Assembly (NCBI RefSeq): GCF_000686805.1
Contig: NZ_KK366018.1
Span: 223,759-287,758, forward strand
From: Bacillus sp. UNC41MFS5
GTDB lineage: Bacteria > Bacillota > Bacilli > Bacillales_B > DSM-18226
Length of the DNA stretch: 64,000 bases
Reading direction: 5' to 3'
Part shown: in pieces, positions 10,696-19,856 of the stretch
Layout of the letters: every line of letters begins with the position of its first letter
How positions within the stretch are numbered: position 1 is the stretch's first letter
Notes under the pieces: generated by a model
The model's database searches: none
Seen by the model: only the letters and a program-made list of their open reading frames with translations
What the model was told of the DNA's origin: nothing
Position numbers and translations under genes: made by a program

Positions 10696-11829
10696 TTAAT
10701 CTTCGATCTTAAACCATGGACCAGAAGCCTGAATTATCCCCCAAAGTTTTTCTGGAAGCTCAATATAGCTCACTTGTGAAGTCTTAATTGCCGTCTTAAT
10801 TTCAGTTTCCTTTCCATTCTGAACCTTTTCTACCCAGTCTGGATTCATGATTAATCCATGACCAACCGCTGCTAAGGATAGACCCTTACCTAATGCTATT
10901 GCAACATGATCAGCAGTTACCATAGAACCAGCAGCCATTACAGGAACTCTGCTGTTTACATGTTCAACAATTAATTCAAGATATGTTTTTTCATCTTGAC
11001 TATCCACTGGCTTTGAAGAAAGAGCATCAGCCAATGAAGCATGTACATAATCAACATCTGCTTCGATAAGACGATTAATTAATTCGTAGGTATCCTTCAT
11101 TCTCAAACCGCCTTCTTCATGTTCGTCAGGTGAAATTCTGTAGCCGAAAATAAACGGTTTTGTTGCATGCTTCTTAATCACATTTTTCAATTCCTGTACG
11201 ACTGCCAATGGGAAACGCAACCGATTTTCTAGAGAGCCACCCCATTCATCCCCACGTCTATTGAAGAATGGAGAGAAGAAGTTTTGCAGTAAAAAACCGT
11301 GTGCACCATGAACTTCAACACCATCAAACCCAGCTTCAATCGCTCGTCTTGTTGTTTCTCCAAACGCATGAATCACTTCCATTATTTCATCATGTGAAAG
11401 TTCTCTAGGTAAAACTGAAGGAGCAAATCCAGTAGCTTCAGTCTCTACAGCACTGGAACTAACCACCTCACCATTTGGAGTTAAAGATGGTAGTGCTTTG
11501 TTACCTGCATGGAAAATCTGAAGTATTGCAGGAGCTCCTCCACTTTTCCCCGCTTCCGCCAATTTCCGTAGACTTGGAATAAATTTATCGTCATAAGCTG
11601 CGAATTCATGCGTAAAACCTATCCCGTTTGGTTGTACATGAGTACAGCCAGTGATAACAAGTCCTACTCCGTTGACTCTTCTTTTATAATAGTTCACTTC
11701 TTCATCTGAAATGGTGTAATCATCATTACTGGACCAAGTTGTCATTGGAGCCATAACGACTCTATTTTTAATGGTGATACCATTGTTAAATGTAAGTGAT
11801 TCAAATAAGTTGCTATATTTTGTGTTCAT
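10696..11829 (-). CDS. NADH-dependent flavin oxidoreductase, old yellow enzyme family
   Basis: FMN-dependent TIM-barrel ene-reductase of 377 residues, YqiG-like. Visible motifs are NRVVMAPMTT near residue 22, the substrate-binding loop GVEVHGAHGFLLQNFFSP near 168-185, and RRGDEWGGSLENR. Enzymes of this family reduce activated C=C bonds of electrophiles. ATG at 11829 is preceded by AGAGGTTAAAAA. The promoter has a MerR-type 19-bp spacer containing a near-palindrome (11918-11937), and the MerR gene lies immediately upstream in the same orientation, so it is probably induced by an electrophile through that regulator. Confidence 0.9.
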   Translation of the reverse strand: MNTKYSNLFESLTFNNGITIKNRVVMAPMTTWSSNDDYTISDEEVNYYKRRVNGVGLVITGCTHVQPNGIGFTHEFAAYDDKFIPSLRKLAEAGKSGGAPAILQIFHAGNKALPSLTPNGEVVSSSAVETEATGFAPSVLPRELSHDEIMEVIHAFGETTRRAIEAGFDGVEVHGAHGFLLQNFFSPFFNRRGDEWGGSLENRLRFPLAVVQELKNVIKKHATKPFIFGYRISPDEHEEGGLRMKDTYELINRLIEADVDYVHASLADALSSKPVDSQDEKTYLELIVEHVNSRVPVMAAGSMVTADHVAIALGKGLSLAAVGHGLIMNPDWVEKVQNGKETEIKTAIKTSQVSYIELPEKLWGIIQASGPWFKIED

Positions 11830-11909
11830 TTTTTAACCTCTTTCTATTTGTTTATTTATTATTTTGTAAAGGTTTATCGACCCTTCATGTGTTCAACTGG
11901 TGCAAGAAT

Positions 11910-11940
11910 AGATTAATCCTTGGAGTGCACTCTAAGGCCA
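11910..11940 (-). promoter_or_regulatory. MerR-type promoter/operator of the OYE gene
   Basis: Minus-strand -35 TGGCCT (11935-11940), 19-bp spacer, -10 TAATCT (11910-11915). The near-palindrome CCTTGGAGTGCACTCTAAGG at 11918-11937 lies in the spacer. A 19-bp spacer is the hallmark of MerR-activated promoters. Confidence 0.7.
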
Positions 11941-12040
11941 GTGTTTTATCATTTGTATTTTTTTCCATAAAAATATGATTGCGAAAGCCGTCTGTATGAG
12001 ATTTATCAAAAAATCTCAAATAGAAAAAACAACTGGTAAC

Positions 12041-12415
12041 TTAATTTGTAGAGAAACAGTCTCCTAATTCATTTTCATAATAATTAATTTTTTTATCCAG
12101 ATGCTCTAAACTTTGACGAAGCTTCTCAAAGTCTTCCACTACTTTTTTTCGATGATTTTTAAGTAGGGCTAACCTATCTTCCATTGTTTCATCCCCAACA
12201 TGCCCCCACATGGCAAATTGCTTCATGTCTTTTAGAGACATCCCCGTATTTTTTAGATGGAGCAATGATTCAATCCACAATTTATTTTCATCCGAATAGA
12301 TTCTGACATTGTTATCGTCTCTGTTTACTTTTATTAATCCTTCCTTTTCATAAAATCTCAAGGTATGTTCGCTTAAACCAACGATTTTAGAAAATTCTCC
12401 AATAGAATATGTCAA
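12041..12415 (-). CDS. MerR family transcriptional regulator
   Basis: Regulator of 124 residues with the MerR helix-turn-helix at the very N-terminus (YSIGEFSKIVGLSEHTLRFY) and a C-terminal coiled coil (about residues 80-115). The start is TTG at 12415 because GGAGGCGG lies eight bases upstream and because MerR proteins normally begin two or three residues before YSIGEF. The longer in-frame starts have no ribosome-binding site. There is no cysteine pattern suggesting metal sensing. It resembles AdhR-type aldehyde/electrophile sensors. Matching operators lie at its own promoter and at the downstream OYE gene. Confidence 0.85.
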   Translation of the reverse strand: MTYSIGEFSKIVGLSEHTLRFYEKEGLIKVNRDDNNVRIYSDENKLWIESLLHLKNTGMSLKDMKQFAMWGHVGDETMEDRLALLKNHRKKVVEDFEKLRQSLEHLDKKINYYENELGDCFSTN

Positions 12416-12481
12416 TTTAACCGCCTCCATTAAATCTGATATGTCTATATCTTCCTTCATTTTTAATTTGTAACACAAAGT

Positions 12482-12512
12482 ATGATAATACTTAGAGTGT
12501 ACTCTAAGTCAA
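12482..12512 (-). promoter_or_regulatory. Autoregulatory MerR-type promoter
   Basis: Minus-strand -35 TTGACT (12507-12512), 19-bp spacer, -10 TATCAT (12482-12487). The 20-bp palindrome ACTTAGAGTGTACTCTAAGT (12490-12509), with perfect 9-bp arms, fills the spacer. Confidence 0.8.
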
Positions 12513-12551
12513 GGGATTATATTTTGTCTCTCTATGGCGCATTAACATTTT

Positions 12552-12884
12552 TTATATTAATTTGGTTTCGTCAAGCAATAAAAAAGGAAAACTCGCCAAT
12601 ACTACGAATTTTCCTTTTTTATAGTTATCCCATTCCTTTTTCAACCATTTTCGGTCTAGACCGCTATCAGAATGTTTCGCAATACGTGAGTTTACCAGGA
12701 CTCCGCTTAAGGAACTTATCGCCATAAAAACGCCAAAAGCTCCTGCACTCATTCCAAAATCTTCAATAAAATACAAGGATAAGTAGGGCTGAGTAATGGA
12801 AATACCGATACCGACAAGCAGCATACAAATGACGAATAGATAATAACCTTTAATCGCAAACAGGTTTTTTAACCGTGCAAACAC
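12552..12884 (-). pseudogene. Truncated MFS transporter, N-terminal fragment
   Basis: About the first 80 residues closely match the intact MFS transporter at 61785-63005 (shared LFVICMLLVGIGISIT, AGAFGVFMA, SSLSGV, SGLDRKW). Similarity stops at about 12645. The remaining 30 codons run through a terminator hairpin and are unrelated, so this is a two-helix fragment of a 12-helix protein and cannot transport. The start is GTG at 12884 with GGGAGG upstream, so translation signals are intact. It looks like a second copy cut off by a deletion whose right edge now abuts the terminator. Confidence 0.85.
12580..12620. terminator. Terminator inside the MFS fragment
   Basis: A stem of about 15 bp with one G-U pair, AAAAAGGAAAA... 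pairing with ...TTTTCCTTTTT, usable in both directions. It lies within the out-of-homology tail of the MFS fragment. Confidence 0.7.
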
Positions 12885-12950
12885 ATGTAGTCCTCCCTAG
12901 CCTTCAAGCCTACGTTTCTACAATTAAGGAATCTTGTAGATCGCCATTTT

Positions 12951-13523
12951 TTAACAATTAAAATTATGGTTTATAATTTCAATTAGTTTAAATTCTTTGT
13001 TCTCATATTCAAATTTCAATATGCAACAATTGCTAATTCTTTCTTTTTGTGTAATGGGACTTGTATGTTCCCAAAACTGCATAAATTTTCTACAAGCTGC
13101 TCCGTGGGATACTGCTAAAACCACTTCATTGTCTTCTTCCATTATTTTTTGACAAGTATCAGCAACTCTTTTTTGAAATTCTTTTTCTTCTTCTCCGCCA
13201 TAATTGGCAAAAAAATCACCGTAAGGAAGTGATGGATTTAGATCTTCACTTTCACCTTCAAAAGATCCAAAATTCCATTCCTTTAATCCTTTTACTCTTG
13301 TATAAGGCATATCGGTCACAATTTCTAAAGTGTCACAAGCTCTTTCGGATGTTGAGCTATAAGCATGATCGAAAACAATATTGTGCTCTTTAAAATACTT
13401 TGCAGCAATCTCCGCTTGTTTAATACCTAGCTCTGTAAGAGGTGAATCACACCAACCTTGAACTTTCCTTCTTTTATTAAATAATGTTTGTCCATGTCTC
13501 ATTAAATATAACGTCTTTATCAT
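12951..13523 (-). CDS. Histidine phosphatase family protein
   Basis: Phosphoglycerate-mutase-like phosphatase of 190 residues. The catalytic RHG motif is in LMRHGQTLFN near residue 8, GWCDSPLTELG follows, and the second catalytic histidine is in VLAVSHGAACRKF near residue 140. Cytoplasmic; the substrate cannot be told from sequence. ATG at 13523 is selected because GAGGGGGAT precedes it; the in-frame codons further upstream lack a ribosome-binding site. It lies 29 bp downstream of the broken MBL gene in the same orientation. Confidence 0.88.
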   Translation of the reverse strand: MIKTLYLMRHGQTLFNKRRKVQGWCDSPLTELGIKQAEIAAKYFKEHNIVFDHAYSSTSERACDTLEIVTDMPYTRVKGLKEWNFGSFEGESEDLNPSLPYGDFFANYGGEEEKEFQKRVADTCQKIMEEDNEVVLAVSHGAACRKFMQFWEHTSPITQKERISNCCILKFEYENKEFKLIEIINHNFNC

Positions 13524-13551
13524 TTGTATCCCCCTCATTGAATATTAAAAA

Positions 13552-14735
13552 TTACTTTTTCCACCATGATGAAATAGGAACAGACAACTTTCCATCCAAT
13601 TGAACAGTTTCACCAATTTGTGGAGCGATGAGAATCACATCATTTTTCTTTGCCGCTTTTAATGCTCGTTCTATTGGTTCTGTCCAGCCATGATTCGCAA
13701 GTGTAAAGGCACCCCAATGCATTAACAACATATGCTTGCCTTTTACATCTATATTAGCCTGTACGGATTCTTCCGGAAACATATGAGCCCATGACCAGCG
13801 TCTATCATATTGACCGCCTTCTATTAAAGCGATATCAAAAGGTCCGTATTTATCGCCAATTTCCTTAAAATGTGTATCATAGCCGCCATCTCCACTGGTA
13901 TAGAAACGGGTTTGTTTTCCAAGAATGACCCAACCACCCCAAAGGGTTGAATCTCGATTAAAAGGTCCTCTTCCTGAGAAATGTTTAGATGGGGTCAATG
14001 CAATGGTTAAACCCTGGAACTCAGTTTCATCCCACCAATTAAGTTCTGTAATTTTTTTTTTGCGACACCCCATCGAATCAAATGATTACTTACACCGTAA
14101 GGAACAAAGAAATGACCGACCTTGCTATTTAGCTTTTTTATAGATTGATAATCTAAATGGTCGTAATGATCGTGCGTAATAAAAACAGCATCAATAGGAG
14201 GCATTTCTTCAATCATATCCAACATATCTTCACTGAAACGTTTAGGTCCTACAAAGGAAACAGGTGAAGCTATGGGACCTAGCATGGGATCAAGGAGTAT
14301 CTTTTTATTATCGATACTAAGTAAAAAAGCAGAATGCCCAAACCAGGATAAACTATCATCTTTGCTATTAATTTTGTTCCAATCAATCTCGGAAACAGGA
14401 ATTTGACCAGCAGGATTGCGTTCTTTACCACCTGAATTAGAGTCCTCGAATGTGGAGGGGCTATTAGATGCACTCCCGTTCATCTTTGTTGATGCCCGAT
14501 AGACAAATTTCCCGTTATCATAATTATCAAACGTATTATATACCTCTTTTTGTTCTTTACTTGGGTTACCGCCGAAAGCTGGATGTATGTTTATAAACAA
14601 TGAAATGACAACTCCTAATACAACTAAAGAAACCAATAAAGATATCAATATTTTCCTTATTATTCTTTTCTTAGATTTTGATACAACATGACCGTTCAGT
14701 TTCTGTGTTGTAGTAAGTTCTTCGAAATTCGACAT
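13552..14735 (-). pseudogene. Membrane-anchored MBL-fold hydrolase, frameshifted at a poly-A tract
   Basis: Two overlapping reading frames together make one UlaG/NAPE-PLD-like metallo-beta-lactamase-fold protein of about 390 residues. The N-terminal part (14735 down to about 14062) has one membrane helix (about residues 27-50) and the metal-binding motif THDHYDHLDY near 190. The C-terminal part (down to 13552) carries the rest of the fold, with SGDGGYDTHF and LMHWGAF. The frames swap at ten consecutive As on the coding strand (T10 at 14052-14061). One more A or two fewer would restore a single frame. It may be a true pseudogene, a homopolymer sequencing error, or a gene expressed by slippage on the A-tract. 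Confidence 0.8.
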
Positions 14736-14835
14736 TCTACCACCCTGCCTCCATTATTAATTAAGAAACAAGATAAGCCGCCCCAAAAATGTAGGGCAGC
14801 CTTGTTACATTATGTTTCTTTTGTTCTTAAGAATT

Positions 14836-14930
14836 TTAGATATCAAATTTACTAGTACCAAGCCCTTTTACCATGGCAGGGTCTCTATGTGAGTAAAATA
14901 AACTCTCTTTTGTATCCAAGTTAACTACAT
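14836..14930 (-). pseudogene. 3' remnant of an aldo/keto reductase gene
   Basis: Minus-strand translation reads LDTKESLFYSHRDPAMVK, then GLGTSKFDI and a stop. This matches the last 30 residues of the intact AKR at 16821-17672 ([18 protein letters not shown]...). Nothing of the upstream coding sequence remains; the SDR gene begins a few bases beyond. It is a stranded gene end. Confidence 0.8.
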
Positions 14931-14947
14931 ACCCTTTCAAGTTAACA

Positions 14948-15691
14948 TTACCTTTCTTGACTTGTAGGACGAATAATCATCTCATTAATGGCTACATCGG
15001 AAGGTTGTTCAATTGAAAAAGCAATGGCACGGGCAATGCTTTCAGCATCAATGGCAACATCTTCATAAAGTTTATCAATTCCAGGTTTTAAATCCATATC
15101 GGTGATCAAATTAATTAATTCAGACTGAACCGCTCCTGGTGAGATAATAGTTGAACGAATATTGTTTCCAGCCTCTTCTTTACGCAATCCTTCTGAAATA
15201 GCACGCACGGCGAACTTAGTTCCAGCGTAAACGGTGCTCCCAGGACCAACAAAGTGTCCTGCTACAGAAGAAAGATTAATAATATGACCGGATTTACGTT
15301 CTCTCATTGTTGGAAGAACAGCAGCAATGCCGTAAAGCACTCCTTTAATATTGACATCAATCATCTTGTTCCAATCATCAATCATTTTCTTATAAAGAAA
15401 TGAATGTGGCATCACTCCGGCATTATTGACTAATACATCGATTTTTCCAAACTCTTTAAGAGCAACCTCGGCGAGTTCCTCCATTTGTTCATGCGAAGTC
15501 ACATCAGTAACTTTATATATTACTTGACCGCTAGTATTTTGAATGTCTTGTTGTAAATGTTTTAAACGGTCTTCACGGCGTGCTGCAAGAACAAGTTTTG
15601 CGCCTTTGGAGGCAAGTTCTTTTGCAGTTGCTTCTCCAATCCCACTAGAGGCACCCGTAATAATGACGACTTTATCTTGAATATTAGACAT
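14948..15691 (-). CDS. SDR family oxidoreductase
   Basis: Classical short-chain dehydrogenase/reductase of 247 residues with the NAD(P) motif TGASSGIGEA at 12-21, NNAG near 89, a catalytic Ser in NLSSVAGH near 142 and YAGTK near 155. Arg residues after the first beta-strands (LAARREDR) favour NADPH. The start at 15691 follows GAAAGGATG. It is grouped with CMD, cupin and AKR genes in one orientation, a combination often seen in electrophile-responsive reductase clusters. The first 19 coding bases and the leader are shared with the cupin gene at 16561, indicating recombination of 5' ends. The substrate is unknown. Confidence 0.9.
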   Translation of the reverse strand: MSNIQDKVVIITGASSGIGEATAKELASKGAKLVLAARREDRLKHLQQDIQNTSGQVIYKVTDVTSHEQMEELAEVALKEFGKIDVLVNNAGVMPHSFLYKKMIDDWNKMIDVNIKGVLYGIAAVLPTMRERKSGHIINLSSVAGHFVGPGSTVYAGTKFAVRAISEGLRKEEAGNNIRSTIISPGAVQSELINLITDMDLKPGIDKLYEDVAIDAESIARAIAFSIEQPSDVAINEMIIRPTSQER

Positions 15692-15715
15692 ACTAATAAA
15701 ACATCCTTTCGTTAT

Positions 15716-16045
15716 TTATTTTTCTTTTGAGAATACTTCTTTTGCAACTGTCATGGCTGACATTGCCTTCGCCCAACCTGCGTAAAAAGCAAGATGAGTC
15801 ATTGCTTCAATAAGTTCTTCTTCTGAAAGACCGTTTTGTTTTGCTAAATTTAAATGGGATTTTAGTTGTTCTGTATTTCCACCAGTTAATAAAGAAGCAA
15901 CGGTAATTAAACTGCGTTCACGCGGAGAAAGCTCCGTGCGCGCCCATACATCTCCAAACAAAACATCATCAGTTAATTGCACAAGCTTTGGCGCAAAATT
16001 TCCTAACTTTTTCTGTGCAACAGTAGGTTCTTTAGAATTAGACAT
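15716..16045 (-). CDS. Carboxymuconolactone decarboxylase family protein
   Basis: Small all-helical CMD/AhpD-fold protein of 109 residues. The region from WARTELSPRERSL to GWAKAMSAM covers the whole domain. The CxxC pair used by AhpD peroxidases is absent, so a decarboxylase-like or non-peroxidase role is more likely. The start at 16045 follows AGAAGGGATAT. It lies 24 bp upstream of the SDR gene and is probably cotranscribed with it. Confidence 0.88.
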   Translation of the reverse strand: MSNSKEPTVAQKKLGNFAPKLVQLTDDVLFGDVWARTELSPRERSLITVASLLTGGNTEQLKSHLNLAKQNGLSEEELIEAMTHLAFYAGWAKAMSAMTVAKEVFSKEK

Positions 16046-16144
16046 TTTATATCCCTTCTTTCGTTTTACTTACTTCGGATTTAGCTAAGTTGGATGCCTG
16101 TAAAAAATAAAAACTTTCAGTGACCTCACAGAAAAAAATTCGTG

Positions 16145-16561
16145 TTATTTTAAGTTGTTATATTCATCATCTGTTACGGGTTCCAACCATTCGGTTTCTC
16201 CCTTTTGAACATTCGTACTTATCGCGAGATGTGTAAACCAGCTATCTGATGTAGCACCATGCCAATGTTTTACCTCAGGAAGGATCTTTATAACATCACC
16301 TTCGTGAAGCTCTTGTACGGGTTTGCCTTCTTCCTGATAATATCCTTTGCCACCGGTAACGAGGAGAATCTGACCACCTGGATGCTTATGCCAATTATTT
16401 CTAGCCCCTGGTTCAAAAGTCACATTACCTATGGGGCAATTAAAGATATTGTCATTTGGAACTAGCATTTCAAGATATGCAGCCCCTATGAAATGGTCAT
16501 TCGGCACTTTTACACCTTTCGGGAAGATTACACTTTCGCTTATATCTTGAATATTAGACAT
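16145..16561 (-). CDS. Cupin domain protein
   Basis: Single-domain cupin of 138 residues. Metal-binding motif 1 is seen in NNWHKHPGGQILLVTGGKGYY near residues 57-77, and motif 2 in GDVIKILPEVKHWHGA near 91-106, so the metal ligands (two His, Glu/Gln, then His) look intact. The start is ATG at 16561, because the in-frame ATG at 16573 sits directly on the GGAAAGG ribosome-binding site. Such cupins commonly accompany CMD proteins. The enzymatic role is unknown. Its first codons, MSNIQD, are the same as those of the SDR gene at 15691. Confidence 0.88.
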   Translation of the reverse strand: MSNIQDISESVIFPKGVKVPNDHFIGAAYLEMLVPNDNIFNCPIGNVTFEPGARNNWHKHPGGQILLVTGGKGYYQEEGKPVQELHEGDVIKILPEVKHWHGATSDSWFTHLAISTNVQKGETEWLEPVTDDEYNNLK

Positions 16562-16575
16562 AATAGAGAACATCC

Positions 16576-16706
16576 TTTCCTATTTGTTAATTCTATTTCG
16601 TATTCTGGAGGATAGTGATCTCCGGAATCTCGATATTTGAGAATGCTTTATTCAAATCACACCCATGCAACCGAGTCCGATTGCAGAAACCTCTATTCCT
16701 ACTCCA
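16576..16706 (-). pseudogene. Aldo/keto reductase gene with large internal deletion
   Basis: On the minus strand an AKR N-terminal motif (GIEVSAIGLGCMGV) runs directly into an AKR C-terminal segment (DLNKAFSNIEIP, then in another frame GDHYPPEYE). Roughly 280 codons between them are missing, and the tail is frameshifted. The C-terminal piece matches the remnant at 17710-17832. It cannot encode a functional protein. Confidence 0.75.
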
Positions 16707-16719
16707 CCGTCTATAATGG

Positions 16720-16751
16720 AAAAAGCGTGTATAGAAATCACACGCTTTTTT
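16720..16751. terminator. Bidirectional terminator
   Basis: AAAAAGCGTGT/ACACGCTTTTT stem (16720-16730 and 16740-16750) with T-runs on both strands, between the AKR gene and the AKR remnant. Confidence 0.85.
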
Positions 16752-16820
16752 ATGGATTCCACACCTTAATGCACAATAGTATTTAGGTGGGTAGATTCAC
16801 CTCAGAATTAGAAAAGAACA

Positions 16821-17687
<867 letters not shown>

Positions 17688-17709
17688 TTAATTAAATTTT
17701 GAGTGTATT

Positions 17710-17832
17710 TTATTTTCCCACTCTATTTGCGTATTCTGCCGGGTAGCACTCGCCCGAAATTTCAATCTTTGATAGTGCGTCGTTCAAATCATCTAGTTCT
17801 TCAGGTGTCAGCTTAACTTCCGCTGCGTATTT
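17710..17832 (-). pseudogene. 3' remnant of an aldo/keto reductase gene (second subtype)
   Basis: Minus-strand translation gives KYAAEVKLTPEELDDLNDA, then LSKIEISGECYPAEYANRV and a stop. This is the C-terminal end of an AKR13-like aldo/keto reductase. No upstream coding sequence precedes it, and the next intact gene is unrelated. It is the same subtype as the tail of the deleted gene at 16576-16706. Confidence 0.75.
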
Positions 17833-17898
17833 CTATCAATATTCATACTGCTGTTTAGAAATATTCGTCTTAAAAATATCTCCCCTCTTCTTGATTTT

Positions 17899-18381
17899 TT
17901 AATAAAATGATGGCTTTGCCCAATCTGTATATGGTTCGCTTACTCCTAGACTGGTTTGAAGATATTTATCACTTTTTTCTTCAATAATATCCATGATTAA
18001 TTGAGTTACAGCTTGACGCGTAACTTGCGCACCAATAAATGGCTCTCCTTTTTGGGTAATCATATATTTAGAATTCCCATTTTCGTTGTAAAGACATGTC
18101 AATCTTAAAAGAGTATGCATGGCATCAATGATTGCTTTTGTTGATTTATCGTCACCCATGTCGTTGATATATACAAGGTCAACATCTTTCATAGCATCAA
18201 TCAGTTTATCTTTGTCTTTAAAATCACCGTCAAAGATAACTTCTCGGTTATCATCATTAATAGTTAAACGCTTATGACCGTTTCTGGCATAAAGAACGAT
18301 TGAATGGTCAGTTCTATTGATCAATTCATTTCTTAACATACGGGCTATTTGACCTGCGGCACCTAAAATCAAAATTTTCAT
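17899..18381 (-). CDS. NAD(P)-binding NmrA-like protein with internal deletion
   Basis: 160-residue Rossmann-type protein. It begins with the nucleotide-binding motif MKILILGAAGQIARML and ends with GVSEPYTDWAKPSFY, as complete family members do. Family proteins are about 210-220 residues. Here the text jumps from KAIIDAM (about residue 89) directly to HTLLRLTCLYN, missing the usual 50-60 residues in the middle while staying in frame. The ends and frame are preserved, so it is translated, but part of the substrate domain is gone and function is doubtful. The start at 18381 has a weak ribosome-binding site (GAGGAGTAG). Confidence 0.7.
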   Translation of the reverse strand: MKILILGAAGQIARMLRNELINRTDHSIVLYARNGHKRLTINDDNREVIFDGDFKDKDKLIDAMKDVDLVYINDMGDDKSTKAIIDAMHTLLRLTCLYNENGNSKYMITQKGEPFIGAQVTRQAVTQLIMDIIEEKSDKYLQTSLGVSEPYTDWAKPSFY

Positions 18382-18474
18382 AGTAACTACTCCTCGTATA
18401 ATAAATTTTGTCCCTTAAGTTAACGTAATCACTGCTGTTTGCGACTTGAAAGTTCATAGCCAGCGATAGAAACA

Positions 18475-19641
18475 TCATCCACGTTCACTTGATAGCGAAC
18501 GGGTAAGTCCCAATGAGGCGACAGTGATAAACAATGCCACTGCAACCGCAGCAGTACCAATCCAACAAATGGAAATTATCGATGAGCCACCCACGGCGAT
18601 TCCCCCGATACCTGCGCCTGCTGCAAATCCAAGCTGCACAAATGTGCTGTTTAAACTAAGCATGATACCCGACGCTTCAGGAGCGATCGACAGTAGGTTA
18701 AAGTTCTGGGTCGGTCCGAACATCCAAACAGCAACCGACCAAATTATAAGTAACATAATGACGATAACTGCAAAGCCCGAAAGGGCAGACACCATTGCAA
18801 GACTTAGGGTTTGTAATACTATGCTGCCAATAAGTGTCCGAGTAGTACCAATCCGATCCGCTAGGAAGCCACCAAGTTTGGACCCGAACAAGCTCGCCAT
18901 GCCCAATGCGAAGAGAATGACGCTAACTCCCCTTCCACTAATTGATATAGTAGAGGTCAAGAAGGGAGTGATATACGTATTGATCACTGAGTAGCCGATA
19001 AATACGAATAACGACACACCAAGGGCGAAAGCGACCTTTGGATTCTTTAACAGGGCGAGTTGCTCCCCCAGAGGGATAGATGCTTCACTTTGCATAGATG
19101 GGATTGTTATTGCAATAGCAATGAATCCCAGCACAGTAAAGATTCCAATGCCCCAAAAAATCACCTTCCAGTCATATGCGGAAGCAATTACACGCCCGAT
19201 GGGTACACCGAGAACAAGGGAAACACTATAGCCCAATGCGATATTTGACATTGCTCCAGCCTGTCGTCCCGAAAGTGCCAAATTAGCTGCAGTGGAATAG
19301 GAGGTGACGACGAAGATACCAGTTCCAACTCCGAGTATGATCCGTGAAACCATCAGAAAACCAAAACCCGGAAGAGCAAGTGTCGAAACAACTCCAAGAA
19401 ATATTATGGCTAGAGACAGTAACAGCTGCTTTCGCCGATCCAACTTTGCAGTCGCCATCATGAAGAGGGGCGTGCCGATTGCGTTAGCAAGAGCGAATAC
19501 TGTAATTAGCTGTCCAGCAACCGATACGGAAACGTCGACTGAAGAAGCGACTTTATCTAGAATGCCAGAGATGACGAATTGTGAGGTGCCAACCAAGAAG
19601 CTGATGAGAGTTAGCATGTATATTTTCCACGTATTATTCAT
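18475..19641 (-). CDS. MFS transporter
   Basis: Twelve-helix major facilitator of 388 residues, AraJ/YdhP-like drug or sugar efflux type. The loop 2-3 motif (GTPLFMMATAKLDRRKQLLL near 56-75) is a variant of the MFS signature, and GVGTGIFV marks helix 4. The start at 19641 follows GGGAGTAGATAG. It is divergent from an AraC-type regulator whose intergenic region contains inverted repeats, so it is probably controlled by that protein. Base composition appears somewhat richer in GC than its neighbours (by eye). Confidence 0.88.
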   Translation of the reverse strand: MNNTWKIYMLTLISFLVGTSQFVISGILDKVASSVDVSVSVAGQLITVFALANAIGTPLFMMATAKLDRRKQLLLSLAIIFLGVVSTLALPGFGFLMVSRIILGVGTGIFVVTSYSTAANLALSGRQAGAMSNIALGYSVSLVLGVPIGRVIASAYDWKVIFWGIGIFTVLGFIAIAITIPSMQSEASIPLGEQLALLKNPKVAFALGVSLFVFIGYSVINTYITPFLTSTISISGRGVSVILFALGMASLFGSKLGGFLADRIGTTRTLIGSIVLQTLSLAMVSALSGFAVIVIMLLIIWSVAVWMFGPTQNFNLLSIAPEASGIMLSLNSTFVQLGFAAGAGIGGIAVGGSSIISICWIGTAAVAVALFITVASLGLTRSLSSERG

Positions 19642-19699
19642 GGTGATCTATCTACTCCCTTATCAATAATTTGATCTTTTTATGTTGAAAATAATGATG

Positions 19700-19776
19700 T
19701 GCAATAACTTGCATCCTCATTATGCAACAAATGTAATCAATCCTGGTATCACAATCGTATCAAATGATTGCATAAT
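19700..19776. promoter_or_regulatory. Inverted repeats between MFS and AraC genes
   Basis: TGCAATAACTTGCA (19700-19713) is a palindrome with 5-bp arms. A second pair, ATTATGCAA (19719-19727) and TTGCATAAT (19768-19776), has perfect 9-bp arms. These are candidate operators for the divergent AraC-type regulator. Confidence 0.5.
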
Positions 19777-19856
19777 CCTCTCACAACCATTTACGTAAAA
19801 GATGAATTAGCTTTATAATGGGACCATCGCGGATGAAGATAACAAAGGAGGATATT

